Shown piece after piece: positions 7,062 to 14,707 of a stretch of 19,175 nt of DNA. The stretch is from Candidatus Falkowiibacteriota bacterium. Lineage in GTDB: Bacteria > Patescibacteriota > Patescibacteriia > Patescibacteriales > UBA12465. The DNA lies in the NCBI GenBank assembly GCA_903857815.1, contig CAIOGK010000096.1, positions 1 through 19,175 of the forward strand, read 5' to 3'. The position numbers and the translations under genes are program-made. Numbering within the stretch: position 1 is the first letter of the stretch; every line of letters starts with the position of its first letter. The notes beneath the pieces are model-generated. The model saw only the letters and a list, made by a program, of their open reading frames with translations, was not told the origin of the DNA and made no database searches.

Positions 7062-8855
7062 ATGTTAAGAACACATACTTGCGGAGAACTAAATAAAAAA
7101 ATAGCTGGAGAAAAGGTTACTTTGGCCGGTTGGATTAATAGCCTGCGTAATCATGGCGGTTTGATATTTTTAGATTTACGTGATCATTACGGGCTTACTC
7201 AGGTTAAGATAGACCCTCTTAAAAGTCCAGAATTAGTAAAAATAATGGATAATTTACGTCAGGAGTGCGTTGTAAAAATAGTTGGATTAGTAATTGAGCG
7301 TCCTCAAGAGATGGTAAATAGTAAAATGGAAACCGGTGAAATTGAAATTGAGGCTTTAGAAATAGAAATTTTAAGTTTGGCAAAAATAATGCCGTTTGAG
7401 ATAAATGAGGAAAAGGCCGCTGAAGCCAGTGAAAGTTTACGTCTTAAATATCGATTTTTAGATTTACGTCGTCCAAAACTTCAGAAAATGTTAGCGACTA
7501 AAGATGCCTTCATGGCTTATATAAGAGAATATTTTCATAAGCAGGGATTTATGGAAATTCAAACTCCTATTTTAGCCAATTCTTCCCCTGAGGGCGCGCG
7601 TGATTTTTTGATTCCTTCACGTGTTTACCCTGGTAAATTTTATGCTTTACCACAAGCGCCACAACAATTTAAACAGTTATTAATGGTTGCTGGGCTAGAT
7701 AAATATTTTCAAATTGCTCCATGTTTTCGTGATGAGGATCCGCGCATGGATAGACATTATGGTGAATTTTATCAGCTCGATATGGAGATGAGCTTTGTGG
7801 AGCAAGATGATGTTTTTGCAGTTATGCAGCCTTTCATGAAAGAGGCAATTACAAGATTCAGTGAAAAAGAAATTATTAATCTTGATGAGCAGGGAAACTT
7901 TAAACGTTTATCCTGGACTGAATCGATGAATACTTACGGAATTGATAAACCAGATTTAAGATTTGAAATGCCAATTGTTGATGTAAGTGAAGTGGTTGAG
8001 GGTTGTGGATTTCCTGTTTTTGAAGAAGCGTTAAATAATAAAGGAGTTGTTAAAGCTTTACGGATTGAAGGTGGAGCAAAATTTACCAGAAAAGAAATCG
8101 ATGAATTTGTTGAATTAGCAAAACGTAAAGGTGCAAAAGGTTTAGCTTATTTAAATATTAAAGAAAAAGTTGTTGGCGCTTCCTTTGCTAAATTTTTAAG
8201 TTCAGAAAAGTTAACGGAATTAGCCGATGCTTGCAAGGCGGTTGATGGTGATTTAGTATTTTTCGCAGCTGATAGTTGGCGAACGGCGTGTTCTGTTTTA
8301 GGAGTAGTTAGAAATGAAGTAGCTGTTAAATTAGGTTTGAAAGATAATAGTAAAGCGGCTTTTGCTTGGATAGTAGACTTTCCAATGTATGATTATTCAG
8401 AAATCGAAGAAGGGCGAATTGATTTTGGCCATAATCCATTTTCAATGCCTCAAGGTGGACTCAAAGCTTTAAAAGAAAAAAATCCGCTTGATATTTTAGC
8501 TTATCAATACGATTTGGTTTTAAATGGTTTTGAAGTATCTAGTGGTGCTATTAGAAACCATGAGCCAGAAATTATGTATGAGGCTTTTAAAATAGCTGGT
8601 TATTCTAAAGAAGAGGTTGATGCTAAATTTGGAGCAATGATAAATGCTTTTTCTTATGGAGCACCACCACACGGCGGTAATGCCCCCGGAATTGACCGTA
8701 TTTTAATGATTCTTAATGATTGGGATTCTATTCGTGATATCTATGCTTTTCCTAAAGATGGCCAGGGAAGAGATTTAATGACCGATTCCCCCGCAACAGT
8801 TGATGAAAAACAGCTAAAAGAATTATCTTTAAAGTTAGATTTAAGCAAGAAATAA
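7062..8855 (+). CDS. aspS: Aspartate-tRNA ligase
   Basis: Class II synthetase that charges tRNA-Asp and, in non-discriminating forms, also tRNA-Asn. Domains in order: N-terminal anticodon-binding OB fold (about 1-105, GWINSLRNHGGLIFLDLRD), catalytic core opening with LRLKYRFLDLRRP, PEGARDFL, motif 2 FRDEDPRMDRHYGEFYQLD, the bacterial GAD insertion (about 290-420), then NPFSMPQGG, SGAIRNH and motif 3 GAPPHGGNAPGIDRIL. Length 597 is normal for the bacterial type. The DHYGLTQ, RHYGEFYQLD and DFGHNPFSMPQGG stretches match the alphaproteobacterial-like branch rather than the E. coli one. His31 is the residue seen in many bacterial non-discriminating enzymes, so charging of tRNA-Asn is possible but unproven; no gatCAB genes are in the window. 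First gene of a long unit. Confidence 0.96.
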   Translation: MLRTHTCGELNKKIAGEKVTLAGWINSLRNHGGLIFLDLRDHYGLTQVKIDPLKSPELVKIMDNLRQECVVKIVGLVIERPQEMVNSKMETGEIEIEALEIEILSLAKIMPFEINEEKAAEASESLRLKYRFLDLRRPKLQKMLATKDAFMAYIREYFHKQGFMEIQTPILANSSPEGARDFLIPSRVYPGKFYALPQAPQQFKQLLMVAGLDKYFQIAPCFRDEDPRMDRHYGEFYQLDMEMSFVEQDDVFAVMQPFMKEAITRFSEKEIINLDEQGNFKRLSWTESMNTYGIDKPDLRFEMPIVDVSEVVEGCGFPVFEEALNNKGVVKALRIEGGAKFTRKEIDEFVELAKRKGAKGLAYLNIKEKVVGASFAKFLSSEKLTELADACKAVDGDLVFFAADSWRTACSVLGVVRNEVAVKLGLKDNSKAAFAWIVDFPMYDYSEIEEGRIDFGHNPFSMPQGGLKALKEKNPLDILAYQYDLVLNGFEVSSGAIRNHEPEIMYEAFKIAGYSKEEVDAKFGAMINAFSYGAPPHGGNAPGIDRILMILNDWDSIRDIYAFPKDGQGRDLMTDSPATVDEKQLKELSLKLDLSKK

Positions 8856-8856
8856 T

Positions 8857-8875
8857 TTATTAATTTAATTAATAA
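8857..8875. repeat. All-A/T 19-bp palindrome between aspS and the DUF5671 gene
   Basis: TTATTAATT-T-AATTAATAA: two perfect 9-bp arms around one base, starting 1 base after the aspS stop and ending 4 bases before the next ATG. Could be a weak hairpin or a protein site; in sequence made only of A and T such symmetry arises easily, so a role is uncertain. Confidence 0.35.
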
Positions 8876-8879
8876 TCAT

Positions 8880-9830
8880 ATGTCTAATAATCATAACGCT
8901 AAGTATGCTTTCTACTACCTCCTGTCTTTAGTTGCTTTGATTTTCGTCTCTATTTCTGTGGGCTTAATCGCTTTCGGTATTATTAGTCAGACTGTCGCCG
9001 ATACCCTAGCTTTAAATAGTTATATGGATTACAACGGTCAATTCAGATTTGCGATTTCAGCCTTATTAATTGCAACACCAATTTTCTTCGTTATTAACCG
9101 TTTAATTAATCGCGGGTTACAAACAAAAGAATTAGATCAAGAATCTGGAATTAGACGTTGGCTCACTTATTTAATTTTACTGGTTTCTTCTATTACGGTT
9201 TTAGGAATTTTTATTAGTATAATTAATAATTTTTTAAACGGCGAATTAACTTTAAGTTTTGTTCTTAAAGCTTTAACAATGTTAATTATCTCTGGTTCGG
9301 TTTTTGCTTTCTATCTTTATGATATTAGACGTGTTGATGTAACCCAGAAAGATAAAATTGTAAAAATTTTCTTTTTTGCATCTTTGATTATAATAATTGC
9401 AGTTTTTGTATCAGCCTGGTTTTTTATGGAATCACCAAAGGAATCTAGAAATCGTCGCTTAGATCAAATTGTTGTTAATAATATTTATAGCTTGGAAAGC
9501 GCAGTTAATAGTTATTATGATATCCATAAAGTTTTACCAAATAGCTTGGATGATTTGAAAAATCAATCAAATTTATATTTTGATGCAAAAGCAGCAATAG
9601 ATCCCGAAACTCGCGTAGCGATTATTTACAATAAAATAGATAGTACTAATTTTGAATTTTGCGCTACTTTTAGGATGAGCAGTTTTTTAGATAATGGCCA
9701 ATCTCGTCCCGCGATGATGTACGGTAGCGGCAGTAAGGATCACGAAGCTGGTTATCAATGCTTGAAAAGCACGCTCTGGAATTTACAGAAAGGCCCAGCC
9801 GGAACAGTTGAGGCCGTTCCAGTTCAATAA
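8880..9830 (+). CDS. DUF5671-like membrane protein with an extracytoplasmic domain
   Basis: Membrane protein of 316 residues, unknown function. The first ~185 residues hold about five hydrophobic segments (near 10-34, 55-77, 91-117, 123-150 and 157-185). The opening YAFYYLLSLVALIFVSISVGLI (in two parts) and the segment spacing resemble the DUF5671 family, common in CPR genomes; this is recognition from memory, not a search. After ESPKESRNRRLDQ comes a soluble C-terminal part with a pattern close to pilin-like proteins, YYDIHKVLPNSLDDL (about 213-227), and two cysteines (FEFCATF, GYQCLK) that could form a disulphide outside the cell. It sits between aspS and scpA with a 3-base gap to scpA. A role in envelope or redox processes is speculation. 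Confidence 0.75.
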   Translation: MSNNHNAKYAFYYLLSLVALIFVSISVGLIAFGIISQTVADTLALNSYMDYNGQFRFAISALLIATPIFFVINRLINRGLQTKELDQESGIRRWLTYLILLVSSITVLGIFISIINNFLNGELTLSFVLKALTMLIISGSVFAFYLYDIRRVDVTQKDKIVKIFFFASLIIIIAVFVSAWFFMESPKESRNRRLDQIVVNNIYSLESAVNSYYDIHKVLPNSLDDLKNQSNLYFDAKAAIDPETRVAIIYNKIDSTNFEFCATFRMSSFLDNGQSRPAMMYGSGSKDHEAGYQCLKSTLWNLQKGPAGTVEAVPVQ

Positions 9831-9833
9831 TTT

Positions 9834-10556
9834 ATGATAGAGTTCACACAGGAAAAATTTTCTGGACCTTTAGGACTTTTGCTTTCATTAATTGAAAGCG
9901 AAGAAATGGATATTACCGAAATTAATTTAGCAAAAATTGCTGATGAGTATGTTGCCTATGTCCGTGAGTCTAAAAATATTGGCCCCGAAGAGCTAGCCGA
10001 TTTTTTATTAGTTGCCGCTAAGTTGTTATTTATTAAATCAAAGGCATTGTTACCTTATTTATTTGTTAGTTCTGAGGAAGAAGAGGGAGACGATTTAGAA
10101 AAGCAATTGCGAATGTATAAAGAGTTTGTTGAAGCAAGTAAAAAAATTAGAGATATTATTATTTTAGAAAAGTTTTTGTTTTTACCACCGATTACTAAGA
10201 GTCGTCGAATTCAATCAAGTATACCAACTTTCTCCCCACCCGCTAAATTAACAGCGGTTATCCTAGCTGAACAGTTTAAAAAAATTATTGCTGATTTAAC
10301 TAAACGCCAGGAAGTTAAATTACCAGAACAAACGCTAGAACCAAAGATGAATATCGAAGAAAAGATTTCATTAATCAGAACTATGCTACTTGAAAAAATA
10401 AAGGTAAATTTCTCTAAGTTACTTAGAGGAGCGGCTAATAAAACAGAAATGATTGTTAGTTTTTTGGCAGTTTTAGAACTAGCTAAGCAAAAAGAATTAA
10501 TTTTTGAGCAAGATGAATTATTTAGTGAAATTCACATAACAAGCAATAAAATATGA
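9834..10556 (+). CDS. scpA: Segregation and condensation protein A
   Basis: Kleisin subunit that bridges SMC heads and, with ScpB, forms the bacterial condensin that organises and helps separate the chromosome. The N-terminal helix bundle that binds the SMC neck shows FSGPLGLLLSLIESEEMDI (the usual form is FxGPLDLLLxLI), then ELADFLLVAAKLLFIKSKALLP, the best-conserved ScpA stretch. The C-terminal winged helix is seen in KTEMIVSFLAVLELAKQKEL. Length 240 is normal. Its ATG follows the previous stop by three bases, and its TGA stop overlaps the scpB start (ATGA at 10553-10556), so the two are translationally coupled. No smc gene is in the window. Confidence 0.94.
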   Translation: MIEFTQEKFSGPLGLLLSLIESEEMDITEINLAKIADEYVAYVRESKNIGPEELADFLLVAAKLLFIKSKALLPYLFVSSEEEEGDDLEKQLRMYKEFVEASKKIRDIIILEKFLFLPPITKSRRIQSSIPTFSPPAKLTAVILAEQFKKIIADLTKRQEVKLPEQTLEPKMNIEEKISLIRTMLLEKIKVNFSKLLRGAANKTEMIVSFLAVLELAKQKELIFEQDELFSEIHITSNKI

Positions 10557-11143
10557 CCTTAAAATCTCAACTAGAATCCTTATTATTTGTTTCTATTAAA
10601 GCGTTAGCCGTGAAGGAGCTAGCTGGTTTAACGGGCGCTAGAAATAAGGAAATCGAGGACGCCTTAACAGAATTAGCCAATGATTATGAGAGCTCTGGTA
10701 GCGGCTTAGCACTTATTAAAAATAATAATCAGTATCAAATAACAACTGCTGGCGATAACGCTCCTTTAATTAAAGAATTTTTAAAGAATGAAACTAGTGG
10801 AGAATTATCTCAACCGAGCTTAGAGGCTTTAACAATTATTGCTTATCGTGGGCCAATCAGTAAATTAGAATTAGAGAAAATTCGAGGCATTAACTGTAGC
10901 TTAATAATTCGTAATTTATTAATTCGTGGTTTAATAGAAGAAAAATTTGAAAAAATAAAACAAGAAAATTATTATAGTGTTAGTCTCGATTTTGTGAGAT
11001 TTTTAGGAATAAGGAGTGTGCAAGAGCTACCTGATTATGAAAAACTTAATCATTCGGAGGCTTTAGACGCAGCTTTAGAAAAGAAAGTTGAAGAACTGGC
11101 AGCCGTATTAGAAGAGGCGTCTTCCGAGATAACAGAAAGATAA
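10553..11143 (+). CDS. scpB: Segregation and condensation protein B
   Basis: Partner of ScpA; a dimer of two winged-helix domains that stabilises the SMC-kleisin complex. The signature LESLLFVSIKALAVKELAGLTG opens the protein (in two parts), and the conserved second domain reads QPSLEALTIIAYRGPISKLELEKIRGINC followed by IIRNLLIRGLIEE (again in parts). Length 196 fits the family. The C-terminal ~25 residues are Glu/Ala-rich. The start is fixed by the ATGA overlap with scpA. Ends with two TAA codons in a row. Confidence 0.94.
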   Translation: MTLKSQLESLLFVSIKALAVKELAGLTGARNKEIEDALTELANDYESSGSGLALIKNNNQYQITTAGDNAPLIKEFLKNETSGELSQPSLEALTIIAYRGPISKLELEKIRGINCSLIIRNLLIRGLIEEKFEKIKQENYYSVSLDFVRFLGIRSVQELPDYEKLNHSEALDAALEKKVEELAAVLEEASSEITER

Positions 11144-11155
11144 TAATTATAAAAA

Positions 11156-12025
11156 ATGTTTTGGAACTTTTTAATAAATTTAATATTAATTTTATTTTTT
11201 TCTGGAAATAGTATTCCGGCTATAGTTAATAATGATGTTGAATTAATTTCTTTAATCCCCTTTGAGTCTGCGGATATCGTAGTCGCGGATAAAGCGGCCG
11301 TACTTTCAGAGGATGGACGATTTCTATTTTTTAATAAGAACGCTGACGTGCAACAACCAATTGCTAGTATTACTAAATTAATGACCGCTCTTGTATTTCT
11401 AGAGACGCAACCAGATTTAAATAGTAGCTATCAAATTACTAGTGCTGATAATATTGTCGGAGGCAAGTTAAATCTTTTTCTGGGCGATAATGTTAATTTG
11501 AAAGACATTTTGTTTACTAGTTTAGTCGCTTCTGATAATGGCGCTACGATTGCTTTAGTTCATGCCTCTAAATTGAGCGAAGAAGAATTTATTAAAAAAA
11601 TGAATGATAAAGCTAAATTGTTGAATTTACATAATACTTCTTTTGCTGATCCGATTGGATTAAGTGATAAAAATATTTCCACGGCTCGCGAAGTAGCTTT
11701 ACTTGCGAAAGAGGCATTAAAAAATTCTGAGATTAGTGATGCGGTTAATCGTAAAGAGTATAAGTTTCAAACTATAGAAGGTCGCGAAAAAATTATTGAA
11801 TCAACCGACTATTTATTATTTGATTCTGCTAAAAATAGCTTTTTACCTGTGGGCGGGAAAACTGGATATACCGATAGAGCCGGGTACTGTTTTGTTGGAC
11901 GCTTTAAGGGCCCAGGCGGTGAAGATTTGATTGCTGCCGTTTTAAATAGTCCTGGCAAGAATGAGAGATTCAAAGAAAGTAAAAATTTAATAGGTTGGGT
12001 GTTGGACAATTATTTTAAAAAATAA
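11156..12025 (+). CDS. dacA: D-alanyl-D-alanine carboxypeptidase, S11 family
   Basis: Serine D,D-carboxypeptidase of the low-molecular-weight penicillin-binding protein type, which trims pentapeptide side chains of peptidoglycan outside the membrane. All three active-site motifs are present: S71-I-T-K74 (IASITKLMTAL), S126-D-N128 (VASDNGAT) and K235-T-G237 (GGKTGYTDRAGYC). The N-terminus has a hydrophobic stretch, NFLINLILILFFSG, consistent with a signal peptide or anchor. At 289 residues it lacks the C-terminal beta domain and amphipathic anchor of PBP5 (about 380 residues), so attachment, if any, is by the N-terminal segment. It implies a peptidoglycan wall. Gene symbol is used for the family; the exact paralogue cannot be told. 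Confidence 0.9.
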   Translation: MFWNFLINLILILFFSGNSIPAIVNNDVELISLIPFESADIVVADKAAVLSEDGRFLFFNKNADVQQPIASITKLMTALVFLETQPDLNSSYQITSADNIVGGKLNLFLGDNVNLKDILFTSLVASDNGATIALVHASKLSEEEFIKKMNDKAKLLNLHNTSFADPIGLSDKNISTAREVALLAKEALKNSEISDAVNRKEYKFQTIEGREKIIESTDYLLFDSAKNSFLPVGGKTGYTDRAGYCFVGRFKGPGGEDLIAAVLNSPGKNERFKESKNLIGWVLDNYFKK

Positions 12026-12039
12026 ACTGATAATTTTTT

Positions 12040-12558
12040 ATGCCCCTTGTTAATAAAATTTATATTAATTTTAAGAATCTATTTTTGAAGCGTTTTCCTG
12101 AATTATTTTTAATTTGCGATAAACGTAAATCAGTGATAAAGTTCTTTTTCGCTGGTAGTTCGGCGGCAGCGGTTGATCTTTTATTTTTATTCTTATTTCA
12201 TGGTATTTTTCATTGGGGCCTAGTATTATCAAGCAGTTTAGCTTTTATTTTATCGTTTGTGGTTAGTTTTACTTTGCAGAAATTCTGGACTTTTCGTAAT
12301 TATAGCCAGAAGAAAATGCCCATTCAGTTCGTATTGTATATTGGTAATGCCTTTATCGGGCTTAATTTAAATGGTGTTTTAATGCATTTGTTTGTAAATA
12401 AGTTCGGAGCTTGGTATTTGTTAGCTCAAATAGTTGTAAATTTGTTGATTGGGGTCTATAACTTTTTCGTATATAAATTTATTGTTTTTAGAAAAAAAAC
12501 CGATGAAAATCATTATTCGCAAGAAACAATTATTAGAAGCACCGGAGATTTGGCTTAG
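12040..12558 (+). CDS. GtrA-like four-helix membrane protein
   Basis: GtrA-family proteins are small membrane proteins thought to help move lipid-linked sugars (polyprenyl-phosphate glucose in the founding case). About four hydrophobic segments lie near residues 33-53, 60-80, 95-119 and 123-147. Family features are KFFFAGSSAAAVDLLFLFL at the start of the first segment and the SFTLQKFWTFRNY and NFFVYKFIVFRKK pair, both ending in the typical Trp/Ile-x-Phe-Arg. Length 172 is slightly over the common 130-150. Its last 56 bases overlap the next gene in another frame. No glycosyltransferase partner is adjacent. Confidence 0.85.
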   Translation: MPLVNKIYINFKNLFLKRFPELFLICDKRKSVIKFFFAGSSAAAVDLLFLFLFHGIFHWGLVLSSSLAFILSFVVSFTLQKFWTFRNYSQKKMPIQFVLYIGNAFIGLNLNGVLMHLFVNKFGAWYLLAQIVVNLLIGVYNFFVYKFIVFRKKTDENHYSQETIIRSTGDLA

Positions 12559-12832
12559 ACACGCCGGCTATGTTTTTATTCCAGAACGTGAAGATGGTGA
12601 GCGAAGTTTTGCTCGTCGTTTATCGCGAGATTTTTATCCACGTTTTCATATATATTTTTTAGAACAAGCGGATAGTAATGGTGAAATATTTATTACTTTT
12701 AATCTTCATCTAGATCAAAAACGTCCGGGATATGAGGGGCAAAGTCGCCATAATGCTGAATATGATGGTGAAGTTGTTGAAAATGAAGCTAAGAGATTAC
12801 AGAGGTTAGCCTTACCAGAATTTTTTGTTTAA
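12503..12832 (+). CDS. Conserved-looking small protein of unknown function
   Basis: 109 residues from ATG 12503 (MKIIIRKKQLLEAPEIWLRHAGY). An in-frame ATG at 12449 would add 18 residues read through the GtrA coding region in another frame; I reject it because MKIIIRKK looks like a natural start. Mixed charge, with FARRLSRDFYPRFHIYF and FNLHLDQKRPGYEGQSRHNAEYDG as the striking blocks; the latter (His, Asp, His pattern) could be a binding or catalytic site. No Cys, membrane segment or signal. I have the impression that similar small proteins occur in other CPR genomes, but cannot confirm it. The 56-base overlap with the gtrA-like gene suggests coupled translation. Confidence 0.72.
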   Translation: MKIIIRKKQLLEAPEIWLRHAGYVFIPEREDGERSFARRLSRDFYPRFHIYFLEQADSNGEIFITFNLHLDQKRPGYEGQSRHNAEYDGEVVENEAKRLQRLALPEFFV

Positions 12833-12857
12833 CATATTTTAATTAATCAGACTTTAT

Positions 12858-14702
12858 ATGTCAGATAGCGAAGAAGTAAAGTCAAAATTAGATATTGTGG
12901 AAATTATCCGGGAATATATCCCGGTTAAAGCCGTCGGCGCTAATTTCCAAGCAGCTTGTCCTTTCCATAATGAAAAGACGCCGTCTTTTGTAATTTCACC
13001 AGACAAACAAATATGGCATTGCTTCGGCTGTAGTCGCGGTGGCGATGTTTTTACTTTTGTAATGGAAAAAGAGGGGTTGAGCTTTATTGAAACTTTACGA
13101 CTTTTAGCACCTAAAGCGGGCGTAATTTTAAAACATGAAAATACGGAACAACATTCAAAGCGTAGTCGTTTGTTAGATATTATGGAGATTGCTGGTAAAT
13201 ATTATTCTCACCTGCTTAAATCTAATACCGGTCAGAAAGCAAAAGAATATTTAATTGCTCGCGGCCTCAAAGAAGAGACCATTGAGGATTGGCGCTTAGG
13301 ATATAGTCCTGATTCCTGGAGCTCGTTATATGAATTTTTAAAACAGCGCCCTAAAACTGGAAATAAATATAGTGATGAGGAAATTTTAGCGGCCGGTTTA
13401 GCGATTAAAAAAGATACGACGGGAAGTGGTCGGGGATATTATGATAGATTTCGCGACCGGATCATGTTTCCTATTTGGGATGTGAACAATAATGTTGTTG
13501 CCTTTACAGCTCGTGTTAATCCGGAAAAAGAAAAAACAGAAAAGATGGGTAAATATATTAATAGTCCGCAAACAGAAATTTATGACAAGAGTCGGATTTT
13601 ATTTGCTCTAAATAAAGCTAAGCAGGCAATTAGAAAAGAAGATTTTGCAATTGTTGTTGAGGGCCAGATGGATGCTATCGCTTGTCATAATCACGGCTTT
13701 ATTAATACCGTTGCCTCTTCGGGGACCGCTTTAACAACTGAGCAAATCACTTTAATTAAAAGATTTACCAATAATTTGACCTTAGCATTTGATATGGATA
13801 GTGCTGGTCAAATGGCCGCCGATAGGGGAATAAAAGAAGCCTTAGCACAGAATATGAATTTAAAGGTTCTCACCTTACCATATGGCAAGGACCCGGATGA
13901 TTGCTTAAAAAATAACCCAGCTGATTTTAAAAAAGCCGTTGAAGATGCTAGCCCGATGTTGGAATATTATTTTGAGAAAATTAGTGCCGGGTTAGATTTG
14001 AATGAGTTAAATAATAAAATTATCATTCGCGATAAAATGTTCGAAATGATTAATTTAGTTCCTAATAATTCCGAGCAAGGCTATTGGTTAAAAAGAATCA
14101 GCGAGGAATTAGATTTTTCCGAGACTGATATTCGAGAAGAGTTTAAAAAATATCAAGTTAAAAGAAAGCCAGATTTTGCAAATGTTTATAATAAGGATGT
14201 TAAGCCAAATATGCCGATTTCCCGACCTTTAGTGAGAGAAGAGTTATTGTCAGAATTATTTTTATCATTAATTATCAGATTCCCGGAGTTTATCAGTTAC
14301 AGTTTAGAAAATTTAGATCCTGAACAAGTTTGTCAGGTAGAAAATTCGAGGTTTTACAAGATATTGATTATCTATTATAATAAGGCTACCTCTTTTGATT
14401 ACGATGATTTTCATAAATATTTAACAGAAAATGAGGCAGGGTTAGAAAATCTTCTTGACAAGTTAACTCTTTTAGGAGAAAAAGATTTTTATGCCTATAC
14501 TCAAGATGGGGCAAAATTAGAAATTATTAAGATTATTTTAGAACTTAAAAAGTATAGTTATCATAAAAAAATAAAACAAATAGAAAAAGCAATAATCGCT
14601 ACCGAGAGAGAAAAAAATCAAGAAGTTGGTGGTGGAGCGAACATGGAGCGACTTATGGAAGAGCTGAAAAGCGCGACTGATGAGTTAAAAAAGCTAATCT
14701 AA
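12858..14702 (+). CDS. dnaG: DNA primase
   Basis: Makes the RNA primers for DNA replication. N-terminal CHC2 zinc domain: C34, H37, C55 and C58 (CPFHNEKTPSF ... WHCFGCSRGGD). RNA polymerase domain with DRFRDRIMFPIWD (about 196-208) and YINSPQTEIYDKS. TOPRIM fold with VVEGQMDAI (E268) and LAFDMDSAGQ (D312, D314), followed by PYGKDPDDCL. The C-terminal part (from about 430) is helical and divergent, as is usual for the helicase-binding domain. Length 614 is slightly above the typical 580-600. It directly precedes rpoD, as in the macromolecular synthesis operon of many bacteria, but no rpsU is upstream. Confidence 0.96.
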   Translation: MSDSEEVKSKLDIVEIIREYIPVKAVGANFQAACPFHNEKTPSFVISPDKQIWHCFGCSRGGDVFTFVMEKEGLSFIETLRLLAPKAGVILKHENTEQHSKRSRLLDIMEIAGKYYSHLLKSNTGQKAKEYLIARGLKEETIEDWRLGYSPDSWSSLYEFLKQRPKTGNKYSDEEILAAGLAIKKDTTGSGRGYYDRFRDRIMFPIWDVNNNVVAFTARVNPEKEKTEKMGKYINSPQTEIYDKSRILFALNKAKQAIRKEDFAIVVEGQMDAIACHNHGFINTVASSGTALTTEQITLIKRFTNNLTLAFDMDSAGQMAADRGIKEALAQNMNLKVLTLPYGKDPDDCLKNNPADFKKAVEDASPMLEYYFEKISAGLDLNELNNKIIIRDKMFEMINLVPNNSEQGYWLKRISEELDFSETDIREEFKKYQVKRKPDFANVYNKDVKPNMPISRPLVREELLSELFLSLIIRFPEFISYSLENLDPEQVCQVENSRFYKILIIYYNKATSFDYDDFHKYLTENEAGLENLLDKLTLLGEKDFYAYTQDGAKLEIIKIILELKKYSYHKKIKQIEKAIIATEREKNQEVGGGANMERLMEELKSATDELKKLI

Positions 14703-14707
14703 AACAT

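Noticed and set aside
12449..12502. Longer N-terminus for the small gene at 12503
   Set aside because: It would be read entirely within the conserved last membrane segment of the GtrA-like gene; MKIIIRKK at 12503 is a more natural start.
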